A DNA stretch of 64,000 nucleotides from Saccopteryx bilineata (GCF_036850765.1 NC_089491.1:182445520-182509519); one strand, 5' to 3'. Counted from the stretch's first letter, positions 21,979-34,611 are shown. The notes: generated by a model from the sequence alone, not told the origin. A program made the numbers and translations.

Positions 21979-22971
21979 ATGCCAATAAGAAAAAGGAAAT
22001 CAAACATTATGGATACAAAAGATAGAGAGGTAACACAAATAGATGTGGAAAAATTTATGGAGAAAAAATTTAACATATTGGAAGACTTGGAGCCAAATGA
22101 CAGAAAATTTAAAATAGAAATCTTAAAAATACTCAGAGATATACAAGAAAACACAGAAAGGAAATTTAGGGAAGTCAGAAAACAACTCAATGATCACAAA
22201 GAATATATTACCAAGGAAATTGAAACTATAAAAACAAATCAAACAGAAATGAAAAACTCAATTCAAGAGCTGAAAAACGAGGTAACAAGCTTATCTAACA
22301 GAACAGCCCAGATAGAAGATAGGATCAGTGAAACAGAAGACAAGCAACTTGAGGCACAACAGAGGGAAGAAGAAAGAGACTCAAAAATAATAAAAAACGA
22401 GAAAGCCCTACAGGAATTGTCTGACTCCGTCAGAAAGAATAACATAAGAATAATAGGTATATCAGAGGGAGAAGAGAAAGAAAATGGAATGGAGAATATA
22501 CTCAAACAAATAATAGATGAGAACTTCCCAAGCCTGTGGAAAGAACTAAAGCCTCAAATTCAAGAAGCAAACAGAACACCGAGTTTTCTTAACCCCAACA
22601 AACCCACTCCAAGGCACATCATAATGAAGATGGCACAAACCAATGACAAAGAAAAAATTCTCAAGGCAGCCAGAGAAAAGAATACAACATATAAAGGAAG
22701 GCCTATTAGATTATCATCAGATTTCTCAGCAGAAACTCTACAAGCTAGAAGAGAGTGGACCCTAATATTTAAAGTCCTGAAAGAGAGGAACTTCCAGCCA
22801 AGAATACTATACCCATCAAAGCTATCCTTCAAGTTCAAAGGAGATATAAAAACATTCACAAATACAGAAAAGATGAGAGAATTTATCAGCAGAAAGCCCC
22901 CACTCCAGGAAATACTAAAGGGGGTTTTCCAACCAGATTCAAAGAACAAAAGAAAACCTAACCACAAGTAA
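21979..22971 (+). CDS. L1-E ORF1 protein, intact (330 aa)
   Basis: RNA-binding L1 chaperone of the ORF1p family. The ATG begins MPIRKRKSN. A coiled coil covers about residues 45-150, although its core reads RISETED where the other copies have RISEIED. The RRM-like part (NNIRIIGISEG) and the C-terminal domain (SSDFSAETLQARREW) are complete. One residue is missing relative to the 331-residue copies, near the NTTYKG segment, and there are more than a dozen substitutions, so this copy is older. ORF2 begins about 325 bases downstream. Confidence 0.93.
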   Translation: MPIRKRKSNIMDTKDREVTQIDVEKFMEKKFNILEDLEPNDRKFKIEILKILRDIQENTERKFREVRKQLNDHKEYITKEIETIKTNQTEMKNSIQELKNEVTSLSNRTAQIEDRISETEDKQLEAQQREEERDSKIIKNEKALQELSDSVRKNNIRIIGISEGEEKENGMENILKQIIDENFPSLWKELKPQIQEANRTPSFLNPNKPTPRHIIMKMAQTNDKEKILKAAREKNTTYKGRPIRLSSDFSAETLQARREWTLIFKVLKERNFQPRILYPSKLSFKFKGDIKTFTNTEKMREFISRKPPLQEILKGVFQPDSKNKRKPNHK

Positions 22972-23297
22972 CAGCTCCACCAAGAAAACAATAAAACCAA
23001 ACTTAAACTGTGACTACAAAAGAAAAAAAAGGGGAGAAAGGATGAAGATTAACAGTAGCAAAGGACGATGAAGCGCAGAAATACTCATAAGAAAGGGTAC
23101 TACAATGAATATGGTAGGTACCCTTTTCATTACTTAATGGTAACCACCCTTGAAAAAACCACCACAAAAACACTTGACTTAAAAAAGGTAGCAACAGAGG
23201 AAAGAAGTATGGAATACAAACAAACAAAAACAAATGATAGAAAAACAAAAGAGAAGAATCAAACAAGATACAAAACTAACAGAAAGCAATTTATAAA

Positions 23298-26200
23298 ATG
23301 GCAATAGGGAACCCACAAGTGTCAATAATTACACTAAATGTAAATGGATTAAACTTACCAATAAAAAGACACAGAGTAGCAGAATGGATTAAAAAAGAAA
23401 ATCCAACTGTATGCTGCCTACAAGAAACTCATCTAAGCAACAAGGATAAAAACAAATTCAAAGTGAAAGGCTGGAAAACAATACTCCAAGCAAATAACAT
23501 CCAAAAAAAAAAAGCAGGTGTAGCAATACTCATATCTAATAATGTTGACTACAAGACAGAAAAAGTACTCAGAGACAAAAATGGTCATTTCATAATGATT
23601 AAGGGGAAGTTGAATCAAGAAGACATAACAATCCTTAATATATATGCACCAAACCAAGGAGCACCAAAATATATAAGACAGCTACTTATTGACCCTAAAA
23701 CAAAAACTGACAAAAATACAATCATACTTGGAGACCTCAATACACCGCTGACGGCTTTAGATCGGTCATCCAAACAGAGAATCAATAAAGATATAGTGGC
23801 CTTAAATGAAATACTAGAACACCTGGACATGATAGACATCTACAGGACACTTCATCCCAAAGCGACAGAGTATACATTTTTCTCTAGTGTACATGGAACA
23901 TTCTCAAGAATTGACCATATGTTGGGCCATAAAGACAATATCAGCAAATTTAGAAAAATTGAAATTGTGCCAAGCATATTCTCTGATCATAAAGCCTTGA
24001 AACTAGAATTCAACTGTAACAAAGAGGGGGAAAAACCCACAAAATTGTGGAAACTAAACAACATACTTCTAAAAAATGAATGGGTCAAAGAAGAAATAAG
24101 CGCAGAGATCAAAAGATATATACAGACAAATAAAAATGAAAATACGACATAGCAGAATCTCTGGGATGCAGCAAAAGCAGTAATAAGAGGAAAGTTCATA
24201 TCACTTCAGGCCTATATGAACAAACAAGAGAGAGCAAAGTAAACCACTTAACTTCACACCTTAAGGAGCTAGAAAAAGAAGAACAAAGACAACCCAAAAC
24301 CAGCCAAAGAAAGGAGATAATAAAAATCAGAGCAGAAATAAATGAAATAGAGAACAGAAAAACTATAGAAAAAATCAATAAAACAAGGAGCTGGTTCTTT
24401 GAAAAGATCAACAAAATTGACAAACCCTTGGCAAGACTCACCAAGGAAAAAAGGCACAAGACTCAAATAAATAAAATCCAAAATGAAAGAGGAGAGATCA
24501 CCACAGACACCATAGATATACAAAGAATTATTGTAGAATACTATGAAAAACTATATGCCTCCAAATACAACAATTTAGAAGAAATGAATAAATTCCTAGA
24601 ACAATACAACCTTCCTAAACTGAGTCATGAAGAAACAGAAAGCCTAAACAGACCAAGTAACAGGGAGGAAATAGAAAAAACTATTAAAAACCTCCCCAAA
24701 AATAAAAGTCCAGGCCCAGATGGTTATACTAGTGAATTCTATCAAACATTCAAAGAAGACTTGGTTCCTATTCTACTCAAAGTCTTCCAAAAAATTGAAG
24801 AAAAAGCAATACTTCCAAACACATTTTATGAGGCCAACATAACCCTCATACCAAAACCTGGCAAGGATGGCACAAAAAAAGAAAACTACAGACCAGTATC
24901 TCTAATGAATACAGATGCTAAAATACTAAACAAAATACTGGCAAATTGAATACAACAACATATTAAAAAAATAATACATCATGATCAAGTGGGATTCATC
25001 CCAGAATCTCAAGGATGGTTCAACATACGCAAAACGGTTAACGTAATACACCATATCAACAAAACAAAGAACAAAAACCACATGATCTTATCAATAGATG
25101 CAGAAAAGGCTTTCGATAAAATACAACACAATTTTATGTTTAAGACTCTCAACAAAATGAGTATAGAAGGAAAATATCTCAACATGATAAAGGCCATATA
25201 TGATAAACCATCAGCCAACATCATATTAAATGGCGTAAAACTGAGGACTTTCCACCTTAAATCAGGAACACGACAGGGTTGTCCACTCTTTCCACTCTTA
25301 TTTAACGTGGAGCTAGAAGTTCTGGCCGGAGTAATCAGACAAGACAAAGAAATAAAAGGCATCCATATCGGAAAAGAAGAAGTAAAGCTATCACTTTTTG
25401 CTGATGATATGATCCTATACATCAAAAACCCAAAGGACTCTACAAAAAGATTACTAGAAACAATAAACCAATACAGTAAGGTCGCAAGATACAAAATTTA
25501 CAAAAGTCCATAGCCTTTCTATATGCCAACAATGAAATATTAGAAAACGAACTCAAAAAAATAATCCCCTTCACGATTGCAACCAAAAAAATAAAATACC
25601 TAGGAATAAACATAACAAAGAATGTAAAGGACATATATAAAGAAAACTACAAGACATTGCTAAGAGAAATAGAAAAAGACACAATGAGATAGAAAAATAT
25701 TCTTTGTTCTTGGATAGGTACAATAAATATAATTAAAATGGCCATATTACCCAAAGTAATATATAAATTTAATGCAATTCCCATCAAAATTCCTACGACA
25801 TTTTTTAAAGAAATGGAACAAAAAATCATCAGATTTATATGGAACTATAAAAAACCCCGAATAGCCAAAACAATCCTAAGGAATAAGAATGAAGCTGGGG
25901 GCATTACAATACCTGACTTTAAACTATATTATAGGGCCACAATAATCAAAACTGCATGGTATTGGCAGAAAAATAGACACTCAGACCAATGGAACAGAAT
26001 AGAAAGCCCAGAAATAAAACCACATATATATGGTCAAATAATCTTTGATAAAGGGGCCAACAACACACAATGGAGAAAAGAAAGCCTCTTCAACAAATGG
26101 TGTTGGGAAAACTGGAAAGCCACATGCAAAAGAATGAAACTCGACTACAGCCTGTCCCCGTGTACTAAAATTAATTCAAAATGGATTAAAGACCTAAATA

Positions 26201-27107
26201 TAAGACCTGAAACAATAAAATAGAAGAAGACATAGGTACTAAACTCATGGATCTGGGTTTTAAAGAACATTTTATGAACTTGACTCCAATGGCAAGAGAA
26301 GTGAAGGCAAAGATAAATGAATGGGACTACATCAGAATAAAAAGTGTTTGCTCAGCAAGAGAAACGGACACCAAAATAAACAGACAGCCAACTAAATGGG
26401 AACTGATATTTTCAAACAACAGCTCAGATAAGGGCCTAATATCCAAAATTTACAAAGAACTCATAAAACTCAACAACAAACAAACAAACAATCCAATAAA
26501 AAAATGGGAAGAGGACATGAACAGACACTTCTCCCAGGAAGAAATACAAATGGCCAACAGATATATGAAAAGATGCTCATCTTCGTTAGTTATTAGAGAA
26601 ATGCAAATCAAAACTACAATGAGATACCACCTCACCCCTGTTAGATTAGCTATTATCAACAAGATGGGTTGGAGAGGCTGTGGAGAAAAAGGAACCCTCA
26701 TACACTGTTGGTGGGAATGTAAAGTAGTACAACCACTATGGAGGAAAGTATGGTGGTTCCTCAAAAAACTGCAAATAGAACTTCCGTATGACCCAGCAAT
26801 CCCTCTACTGGGTATATACCCCAAAACCTCAGAATCATTGATACGTAAAGACACATGTAGCCCCATGTTCATAGCAGCACTGTTCACAGTGGCCAAGACA
26901 TGGAAACAACCAAAAAGCCCTTCAATAGAAGATTGGATAAAGAAGATGTGGCTCATATACACTATGGAATACTACTCAGCCATAAGAAATGATGACATTA
27001 GATCATTTACAGCAAAATGGTGGGATCTTGATAACATTATACGGAGTGAAATAAGTAAATCAGAAAAAAACAATAACTACATGATTCCATACATTGGTGG
27101 AACATAA
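23298..27107 (+). pseudogene. L1-E ORF2, multiply broken
   Basis: The endonuclease is complete (N14, QETHL, GDLN, SDH readable) and the first frame ends at 24152, where TAT became TAG. Further breaks are a deletion near 24235, CGA to TGA at about 24948, a small deletion near 25495, TGG to TAG near 25690, and a deletion near 26222. Open pieces 24428-24949, 24989-25513 (with FADD), 25738-26223 and 26247-27107 carry the RT and the Cys-rich C terminus. No functional ORF2p can be made. Confidence 0.92.
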
Positions 27108-27149
27108 AAATGAGACTAAGAGACATGGACAAGAGTGTGGTGGTTACCA

Positions 27150-27212
27150 GGGGTGGGGGGAGGGAGGACGCAGGAGGGAGGGAGAGAGAGAGAGTTAGGG
27201 GGAGGGGGAGGG
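27150..27212 (+). other. L1-E 3'UTR guanine-rich tract (possible G-quadruplex)
   Basis: Runs of GGGG, GGG and GGAGGG with short gaps, matching the equivalent tracts of L1-B and L1-I. Confidence 0.65.
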
Positions 27213-27393
27213 GCACAGAGAAAACTAGATAGAGGGTGACGGAGGACAATCTGACTCTGGGCGAGGGGTATGCAACATAATTTAATGACAAGATAGCCTA
27301 GACATGTTTTCTTTGAATATATGTACCCTGAATTATTAATGTCATCCCATTAACATTAATAAAAATTTATTAAAAAAAAAAGAGAGGATTTTG

Positions 27394-27798
27394 TTTTGTT
27401 TTGTTTTTTTTTGTGTGTGTGTTTTGTTTTTTTTAGCAAGAGAGACAGAGACAGAGAAAGGAACAGACAGGCAGGAAGGGAGAGAGATGAGAAGCATCAA
27501 TTCTTTGTTATGGCACCTTAGTTGTTCATTGATTGGTTTTTCATATGTGCCTTGACTGGGAGGCTACAGCTGAGCAAGTGATACCTTGTTCAAGCCAGTG
27601 ATCTTGGGCTTCAAGTCAGTGACCACAGTGTCATGTCTATGATCCCATGCTCAAGCCAGTAACTCTGTACTCAAGCTGGTGAGCCCCTGCTCAAGCCAGA
27701 TGAGCCTGCACTCAAGCCTGTGACCTCAGGGTTTCAAACCTGGGTCCTCTGCATCCCAGGCCAATGCTCTAGCCACTGTGCCACTGCCTGGTCAGGCT
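27394..27798 (-). mobile_element. tRNA-derived SINE, minus strand
   Basis: Reverse complement of the GCCTGACCAGG(C)AGTGGC-headed SINE: its head is at the right (GCCACTGCCTGGTCAGGC) and the B box at 27730-27740 (GGTTTGAAACC on minus). A body of repeated CAAGC-type phrases follows, with a T-rich tail at 27391-27450. Left and right flanks share AGAGAGG-T-rich, consistent with its own target duplication, later reused by L1-E. Confidence 0.88.
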
Positions 27799-27811
27799 AG
27801 AGAGGTTTTTA

Positions 27812-28824
27812 TATATCTGTGTGGAAGATACCAATTATTATTTTTCTTCCCCAAATATGTGTCTTGCCCCAAATATAAGTTTGAGTGATGAATACAAGGG
27901 TTCTAAGATTTTTAGCAACCAGAAATGATGAGGAGACTAATTTCTGGCTTATGACTATGGTGCAGAAATTTCTGAGAGGGCTTCCCTTCCCAAATAAAAA
28001 GACAAATCCTTATAAGAGGGAAAGCTTAGGATGTGTGTTATTTAACCCTTTGCTGAATTTCCATGCCCAGAATTCAGATGTAATGCCTGTGAGTGTAGAA
28101 GCAATTGTATTCAATAAGATTCAGAACCACTTACTTAATTAAGAATAGTAGAGAAAGACAATGGAAAGACCCAGGTTCCATGAAGACTTTCATTGTATGG
28201 CTATAGAAGACATTGATGCCCACTCTAGACTTCTTGTTATGTGAGAAACACTAACCCTGTGAGGCTGACTATATAGACAAGACCAGACTATATGTGACAG
28301 TAGAACTCTGACCCACATGCAAAGCCCAGGAAGGCAAACCACAATCTGCAGCAATAGGCCCAGAATGCTAGGACTTTGTCAAAGGTCACTGACAACTGTT
28401 TTTGCTTCCTCTTCTCTTTGCAACTCAGGCCCAACCAGAGAAAGCCTATATTTTCACATAAGAGGCCCTACTTCTAGTTACTCACCTCCAGCTTCCTCAC
28501 ACCAACAACCTCCAATCTGAAAACCTGTAATTTTTCTACGATAGAGCTTTCCCACTTCTCTAATTGCACTGGAGTCCTTGCCAAGTGCAAACAATGGTGT
28601 TCAACTCCCTTGCAATAAAATTCTAAATTAATACTAGCTGTTTGTTCTCCTTTGGGTAGTCTTCATTTGTTTTCACAACCAATATTTGCTTAAACATTTG
28701 TTTTTCCAGCTTTTCTGTTGCTCAAACCTAAGTGAAATCTTGATGCAACATGGTTGTTGTTGCTATTTTTAATGATCTGTTTATTGTATTTTACTAATAA
28801 GGCAAAGAAGTCTATTCCACAGTG
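27812..28824. other. Unclassified sequence, possibly LTR-like at about 28150-28650
   Basis: The 85-codon plus frame at 27885-28142 has no recognisable domain. The stretch ending CCCTTGCAATAAAATTCTAA has the look of an LTR polyadenylation region, but I could not match a family. No other feature is supported. Confidence 0.3.
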
Positions 28825-28966
28825 CAGTGTTTCTCAAACTGCAATGTGCATAAAATGTCTAAGGTTTCTGATTTAGTAGGTCCAGGGTGGGGCCAAGACT
28901 ATTTCTAATGAGCTCCCAGGTGATGCCAATGCTTGCTGGTCTGAAGACCACACTGAGTGGCAAGGC
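28825..28966 (+). mobile_element. MER5A-type hAT-Charlie fragment
   Basis: Starts CAGTGTTTCTCAAACTGCAA, continues TTTCTGATTTAGTAGGTC, GGGTGGGGCCAAGA, GCTCCCAGGTGATGCCAATG, CTGGTCTGAAGACCACACT, all in MER5A order. An ancient nonautonomous DNA transposon. Confidence 0.85.
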
Positions 28967-31474
28967 TAGTGGATACCTCCTAGCAAACATTTAGCTTTTC
29001 ACCTTCAACAACAATACTATCATTAAAAATAACAATTTTCCTTTTTTTTTTTTAATAAGGGAGAGGGATGCCAGAAAGGCATATGAGTCCAGCCAAACAA
29101 GTGAACATAGTTTTCCATGTTCTCCAGGCCCCCTCTCTTTTGTTGATGTCTGGGGCTTCTCTGGGTTTCCCTTTAGACCCGCTGGGTAGGTGAGTTTAAA
29201 ATACTCTAGGACCAAAGATCCGATCTGAATCCTTCATTTAAGCACTCTTCCTTGTGAAATGAGATGAGAAACCATGCCTTCCAATCTAGCTACTGCAGTC
29301 CTTGACCACCCATCGGTCACACAATCTGGCCCTCCAGTATCAAAATGATGACACAGCAGTGCTGTGGTAATGAGAAGAAATGTTTTCAGAATGAGCCTGC
29401 AAAGTGCTGAGTCTCCAACAAGTAAATATGGGAATGAGAGATAGGGGGATTCAACAAATATTCTTTCAACTCTGTCACATTTTTTACATTCAAAGCAAAT
29501 ATACAGCATTTCCCAAACCACTCTCTTTACAAACACTGCAACAAAAAATGGAGAGGCACACCATCGTGATAAATAACAAGTCTATTTATTAACATCACAG
29601 GAAGGTGTGCTCTGAATTTTGAGAGCTTTCACTTTTTGCAGATTTAGTAAGACTGATCCTGAAACCACCTTAAACAAAATTTTCACCAAAGGCCTTGTCA
29701 ATAGAATAGACTCTTTGAATCCAGTGGTTATTGTCTTTTCTGGACATTTTGAAATGCATGAAATTTAAATCAAGGTTGCTACAACTCCCAGCAGTCATAA
29801 AGGTGGTCTTTACTTTCAGTTTTGTGGCATCTTGGTTTTAGAAACATCAGGAACAAATCTACCAAGTATGCATCATTTTGAGAACTGTAAATCAGATGGT
29901 CTGCTCAATTCACAGACAATAAAACCATCATCATATTTCTCTGCAGCACCCAGAAGTCTGTAATGCCCACTTGAACAGTAAATGGCTATTATATGTCCTG
30001 ATCTCCGATAATGGATATAAAGTATGTGCACTAACAATTGCATCTTAACAAAATGATAATCTAACAATCTTTGTGTTCTGATAACATAACAATAACAGAA
30101 TTTTAAAAATATTAATTAAGGCAGCCTAATGTTTCTCTGGATTAAAGTTGCTTGATTAAAAGTTGAAAGTGGACTTGTTCTTGACTCTAGACCCTGAATT
30201 CTCTTTTACTATAGAATTTACCTTAGAAAACTTGCATTGTGAGTTATTCCTTTCATCTACTGAAGGTGTAAAGCTTCTTAAAACTTCTTAGTGTTGCAAC
30301 TTAGAAATGTTGTTCTAAAGGACCTCAGACCCATCCCTTTAAAATGAAGTTATTAAGGAAGATAGAGCCCCTATTTCCTGGTCTCTATATGAAGACAGGA
30401 GCCTAACTTCTGTAGTTACCTGTTTCTAAGTGGTAAAACTACTTCCTTCATGAAGATAGGTGAAAGTTTACTTTTTGGTAAGGCTAATTAGCAAACAGCA
30501 GTGGCCTAAGATTCCTCTAATCTCAGTTTGTAAACACCCTGTAGCCCTGTTTCAGCTGAGTTGAGCTCAGATTGTGTTCTGTCCTCTTTCCTGCAATGAT
30601 CTTGAATAAAGCTTCCTAGCCTGTTTAATTTTATCCAATGCAATATTTGCTTTGATAATAGACAAACATCCAGTTATGTAATTTATTACTAAAAGGATAA
30701 AAAATTGTCCACAGTTAAAAAATTTAAAAAGTACTAAGAAGGGAGCAATTTTTCGAGTAAAAATAACAGCCACCACCACAACAAAGTTATGAGCCTTGTG
30801 GATTTGAAGACAGTACCCATAAATTAATTTGTCTATTAAATTGCATAACCAATATGTTGTTTCTAGCATAGTAGAGGTAAAATGTAAGAAAACAGAGGTA
30901 TAGGGGAGAAAGGCACACTGCTTGTTCCCTATCACACACTCCCACACTGGGCTGTTTAGGGGAGTCTGGAACGTAAACCAACATTGTAATTCAGTATGGT
31001 AATCACTTTCAGAGAAGTATATGCATGAAGTCTTTCAAAGGTCAAAGAGGAGTATCTCATTTAGATTGGAGAGGTTTCAGAGAGCAAGTGACATTTTAAT
31101 CACAACTTGTAGGATCAGTGGATATTAACCAGGCAGAAAGTTAGAGAAGGCTTGATCCGGGCTGCCAGAATAACACGCACAAGCCTTGGAAACAGGAGAA
31201 AGCATAGCAGAATCTGAAATGATGGAGATGTCAGTGTGGTGGCCAGTTCACAAGGGGTGTGTGGAGCCCTGAATGCTTTTTCTCTCACCCCACAACATGG
31301 GTATTAATGCTTTCAATTTAGCTTCTAGAACAAAACCTTTCTGCTTCTCTCCATCTCTACCCTACTTGAGTTAACTTGGAATCTCTAATATTTATTCTCT
31401 GTTTCTGTTTCAAAGGTTTAGACTGGAGCCCCTAGGGCTTCAATGAGGTCATGACACCCATAAAATGGCTAGCA
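28967..31474. other. Mostly unrecognised; one protein-like minus frame and one LTR-like end
   Basis: A protein-like minus frame is described at 29873-29990. The stretch at about 30340-30640, ending TTGAATAAAGCTTCCTAGCC, resembles the 3' end of a retroviral LTR but was not classified. The 126-codon minus frame at 30567-30947 is compositionally poor and rejected as a gene. Confidence 0.3.
29873..29990 (-). other. Protein-like minus frame, possible exon or pseudogene fragment
   Basis: The minus frame reads SGHIIAIYCSSGHYRLLG and then AAEKYDDGFIVCELSRPSD before a stop at about 29873. The GH…-aromatic-…-C/W-pattern is reminiscent of a WD40 blade, but that is a weak resemblance. No strong splice acceptor is visible just upstream. 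It could be a decayed exon, a processed-pseudogene piece or chance. Confidence 0.2.
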
Positions 31475-32270
31475 AAGACTTCAGCCACCTCTTAGCACAT
31501 CCATTGTCACCACCCTTACTTTGCCACCTCATCTTCCACTTGGTTTATTCCAATAGTTTCTAACCAGTCTCCCTACTACTACTCTTTGCCCTGCTCTAAT
31601 CTAATGCTCATACTATAGCCAGAATGAGCCTTTAAAAATGCAAATCATGTTATTCTCTTGACTCAATTTTTGTAGTGGCTTGCTTCTCTTTGCCCTTGGA
31701 ATAAAATTCACACTTTTTTCTATTGTTTGTATCTTTAAGAGGAGGAAGAACATATCTGTTCAACTTCTCTGGTTTCATGAAACGTTATACCAAAAATTTC
31801 TTAGGGTTTTCTTTCATTTTAAAATCCTTTCCACAGAAGTAGGTTCAATTACTAGATCAGTAATTTGGGAGAGGAAATGGGTGCAGAAGGCGCAGCCTCT
31901 CCCTGCTCTTTCGGGTCTCTGGGTTTGGAAAGAACTTGCCCACAGTCCAGCTCTCCGCCAAGCAGAGCAAGGGCTCCGGCTTAGGTGGAGATTTCTGCTA
32001 AATCAGCTCCTTTTTAGTTAGGGACACATCTCAAATGTCACCTGATCTAGGAAGTAAACCGTCCTCCTCTACCACTTATAGGAGGCACTGTTATTTTCTT
32101 TATAATGTCACTCAGTGTCTGACATTTTCTTTATTTTATTTTTTCTATCTCTCTGCACTGGAATATTAATTCACAGGAGCAGAAATCTTTCTTATGAATG
32201 CCTATATCTCCAAAGCCTAGAACCACACCTGGAAAAGGTAGACAAATAATTGTTAAACAGCTTGGATCTA
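31475..32270 (+). mobile_element. LINE-2 (L2) 3' region, interrupted or decayed in the middle
   Basis: The first part (31475-31730) follows L2: CTAACCAGTCTCCCTACT, GCCAGAATGAGCCTTTAAAAATGC, TAGTGGCTTGCTTCTC, CCCTTGGAATAAAATTCACA. The last part (about 32025-32270) also follows L2: CACATCTCAAATGTCACC, CACTGGAATATTAATTCAC, CTAGAACCACACCTGG. The middle (about 31735-32020) does not match and may be inserted or diverged sequence. Confidence 0.65.
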
Positions 32271-33561
32271 TAGAAGTAAAGAAAGGCTAGGTAATGAAGA
32301 CGCATGCCTCGCCAAGTACCTCTGTTTTCATATCATGAAACCTTTGCCACCATCAAGTAGAGGGATTTTGAAAATTAAAACTTTAAAGCACTATTCAACA
32401 TTTTTAAAATTAAATAAAATATAAAAGAAGTTTCTGTACTTAAACTATCAAATAATAATTTTTATAAAGCAGATTAAGAAGCAATTAAATAACTATAGCT
32501 ACACAGGGTATAGTGTTTTCTATTGGCTAGTTGAAAGAAATGCATCAATAGACAAGTTAGGACTTGTTTACATCAAAAATTAATTGCCTAATACTTTAAT
32601 AATATAAACTTACAGCCTGAGAAATGTAATTTGGTTTTCAAATCTATTTGGGTAATTTCTAATTTTCATATTCTGTCACTTATCATCTCAAATACAAAAA
32701 ATGCTGCTGCCCTCAGCTGTCTAAGTAGAAACCTTCATTTTGTAAATGAATATAGCTGTAAAATGACTCATTAATCTCTATAACATTACAGGTGATTTAA
32801 AGGACATGATTTTAAAATAGTTGTCTTCCTTGTATTATAAAAAGATGGTTTTTAACTTGCTATCAATATCTTCTGATCATTTGCTGGTGGTTTGAAGATA
32901 AATCTCAACTAATGTATCTAGTAGCAGATTTAGAAAAATCCAAGGAATCATGTATCTGAAGCAAAGGTAGTGATATTCTTCAATGACAGTGTTTAAATCC
33001 CCATAGTTCATATTCTCCAACAGAAATATATTAACAGAAGTGAAGATGCTCAATAATTACAGAGACAAGAGATAATTTCTCCTTTAAACACTTTATTGCA
33101 TTGAGCCTAACTCCTCCTTTTATAGACAGAGCTTGATAAGGCATCTGGGCCTCATGATTATCGTGGCTACTGTTGTAGAAGTGACATGTGATTAAACCAA
33201 GCTTCTGGGGCTTATATTTCAAAGTACTGGATTCTCGGGCTAAGAAGTTAATCCTTGTGTTTCTGATTCAGTTACTTTTGCAGGTTCAACCAGGGGTTTT
33301 AATACTGTCTCTTCAGTGGGTTATTACTTTAAAGGACTTCTGATAGCCTAAATGATGTTGGCTGTTTCCTTTGAAGATCTTTATGTAAAGTAATTAAGGT
33401 AGCATTAGATAATTTACTTTGCTTAAAACATCTTTCTTTTCCTATTTTTATAAAGTAAGGTGATTATTGCATTCTTTTAGCTATTGATTATTGTTGATTT
33501 TTCCAGTGTTTCTAAAACTTAAAGGAATGTACAAAGCACTTTCAATAAACAAAATGTCTTG
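32271..33561. other. No feature recognised
   Basis: AT-rich sequence with no convincing ORF, RNA gene or repeat. The 63-codon minus frame at 33031-33222 has no recognisable features. Confidence 0.5.
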
Positions 33562-33738
33562 GCCCTTGCTGGGTGACATACTCAGTTGATAAGGTGTCCC
33601 CTGGCACACCAGAGGTCGTGTTTGACCCCTGGACAGTGCACATAGGAGAAGCAATGAATGAGTACACAACTAAATGGAACAATAAGTGGAGCAATTAGTT
33701 GATGCTCCTCTCTCTCTCAAATCAATGGAAAAAACAAT
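33562..33738 (+). mobile_element. Short tRNA-derived SINE
   Basis: The head GGCCCTTGCTGGGTGACATACTC is followed by AGAGGTCGTGTTTGACCCC (decayed B box), CACATAGGAGAAGCAATGAATG, ACACAACTAAATGGAAC and a CT-rich plus A-rich end. Same family as 34417-34611; older and diverged. Confidence 0.75.
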
Positions 33739-34416
33739 TTTATGTTTTTTAGAAATTAAATTTAATGAGATAACACTGGTTCATAGGAAAACATAGGTTC
33801 AGGTGTACATTTCCATAGCATGTGAACTATTCATTGAGTTGTGTTCCCATCACCTAAAGTCAGACCACTTTCTGTCACCTTTATTTGGCCCTCTTTATTC
33901 CCCTCCAACCACCTCCCTACTTCTGGTAACGAGTTCACTTTTTCGATGTATATGAGTCTCAGTTTTATATCACACCGAATATGAAATCATATAGTTCTTA
34001 GCTTTTTCTGATTTATTTATTTTTCTTAGCATAATATTCTCAAGGTCTATCCATGTTGTCACAAATGACAATATTTCATCATTTCTCATGACTAAGTAGT
34101 ATTTTGAATATATGTACCACATCTACTTTATCCAGTCCTATATCAAGGGACACTTTGGTTGTTTCCATGTCTTGACCAATGTGAATAATGCTGCATTGAA
34201 TATGGGGGTGCATATCTTTGCATACAAATGATTTTGAGTTTTGGGGGTAGATAACCCAGTAGAGGGATTGCTGGGTCATATGGTAACTCTATTCTTAATT
34301 TTCGAGAAACTGCCGCACTGTTTTCCATAATGGCTGTACCAGTTTACATTCCCACCAGCAGTGAATAAAGATTCCTTTTCTCCACAACCTCCTCAACACT
34401 TATTACCTATTGTCTT
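33739..34416 (-). mobile_element. L1-F: older LINE-1 3' fragment
   Basis: Minus strand. The 3'UTR (33739 to about 34060) matches the other L1 ends in order (CATCACCTAAAGTCAGACCA, CACCTTTATTTGGCCCTC). The ORF2 C terminus follows to 34416 (CCCACCAGCAGTGAATAAAG is its zinc-knuckle region). It is cut on the right by the next SINE. No intact frame; too diverged to be active. Confidence 0.82.
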
Positions 34417-34611
34417 GACCCTGGAAAGGTGGATCAGTAGATAAAGCATTGACCTGGAGTACCAGAGGTTATGGGTTCACCATGGCCAGGGAATGTATGA
34501 GAAGCAATCAATGAGTACACAAAAAAATAGAGCAAGAAGTTGATGCTTCTCTCTCTCTTTTTCTCTCTCTTTCTCAAATCAATGAAAAAACTTAAAATTT
34601 TTTTAAAAAAC
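34417..34611 (+). mobile_element. Short tRNA-derived SINE
   Basis: GACCCTGGAAAGGTGGATCAG, GATAAAGCATTGACCTGG, B-box-like GGGTTCACC, GAGAAGCAATCAATGAGTAC, a CTCTCTTT run, and an A-rich end. It lies at the broken edge of L1-F. Confidence 0.78.

Larger units (their letters stand above)
19701..27380 (+). mobile_element. L1-E: full-length LINE-1
   Basis: Plus-strand L1 of about 7.7 kb with CRE/YY1 head, 5'UTR of about 2.3 kb, intact ORF1 (21979-22971), ORF2 with at least five lesions (23298-27107), guanine-rich 3'UTR (27150-27212), AATAAA (27358-27363) and poly(A). Perfect 13-bp duplications define it. It is somewhat older than L1-B and L1-I: its ORF1 differs at many more residues and ORF2 carries several stops. 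Confidence 0.95.
19688..27393. repeat. 13-bp target-site duplication of L1-E
   Basis: AGAGAGGATTTTG at 19688-19700 and 27381-27393 are identical. A related third copy (AGAGAGGTTTTTA) lies at 27799-27811, on the far side of the adjacent SINE. Confidence 0.9.

Noticed and set aside
28150..28650. Solo retroviral LTR
   Set aside because: Only a polyadenylation-like end was seen; no family match, TG…CA ends or duplication could be shown.
30567..30947. 126-codon minus frame
   Set aside because: Hydrophobic and aromatic-rich with no domain, splice signals or start context; probably chance in AT-rich DNA.
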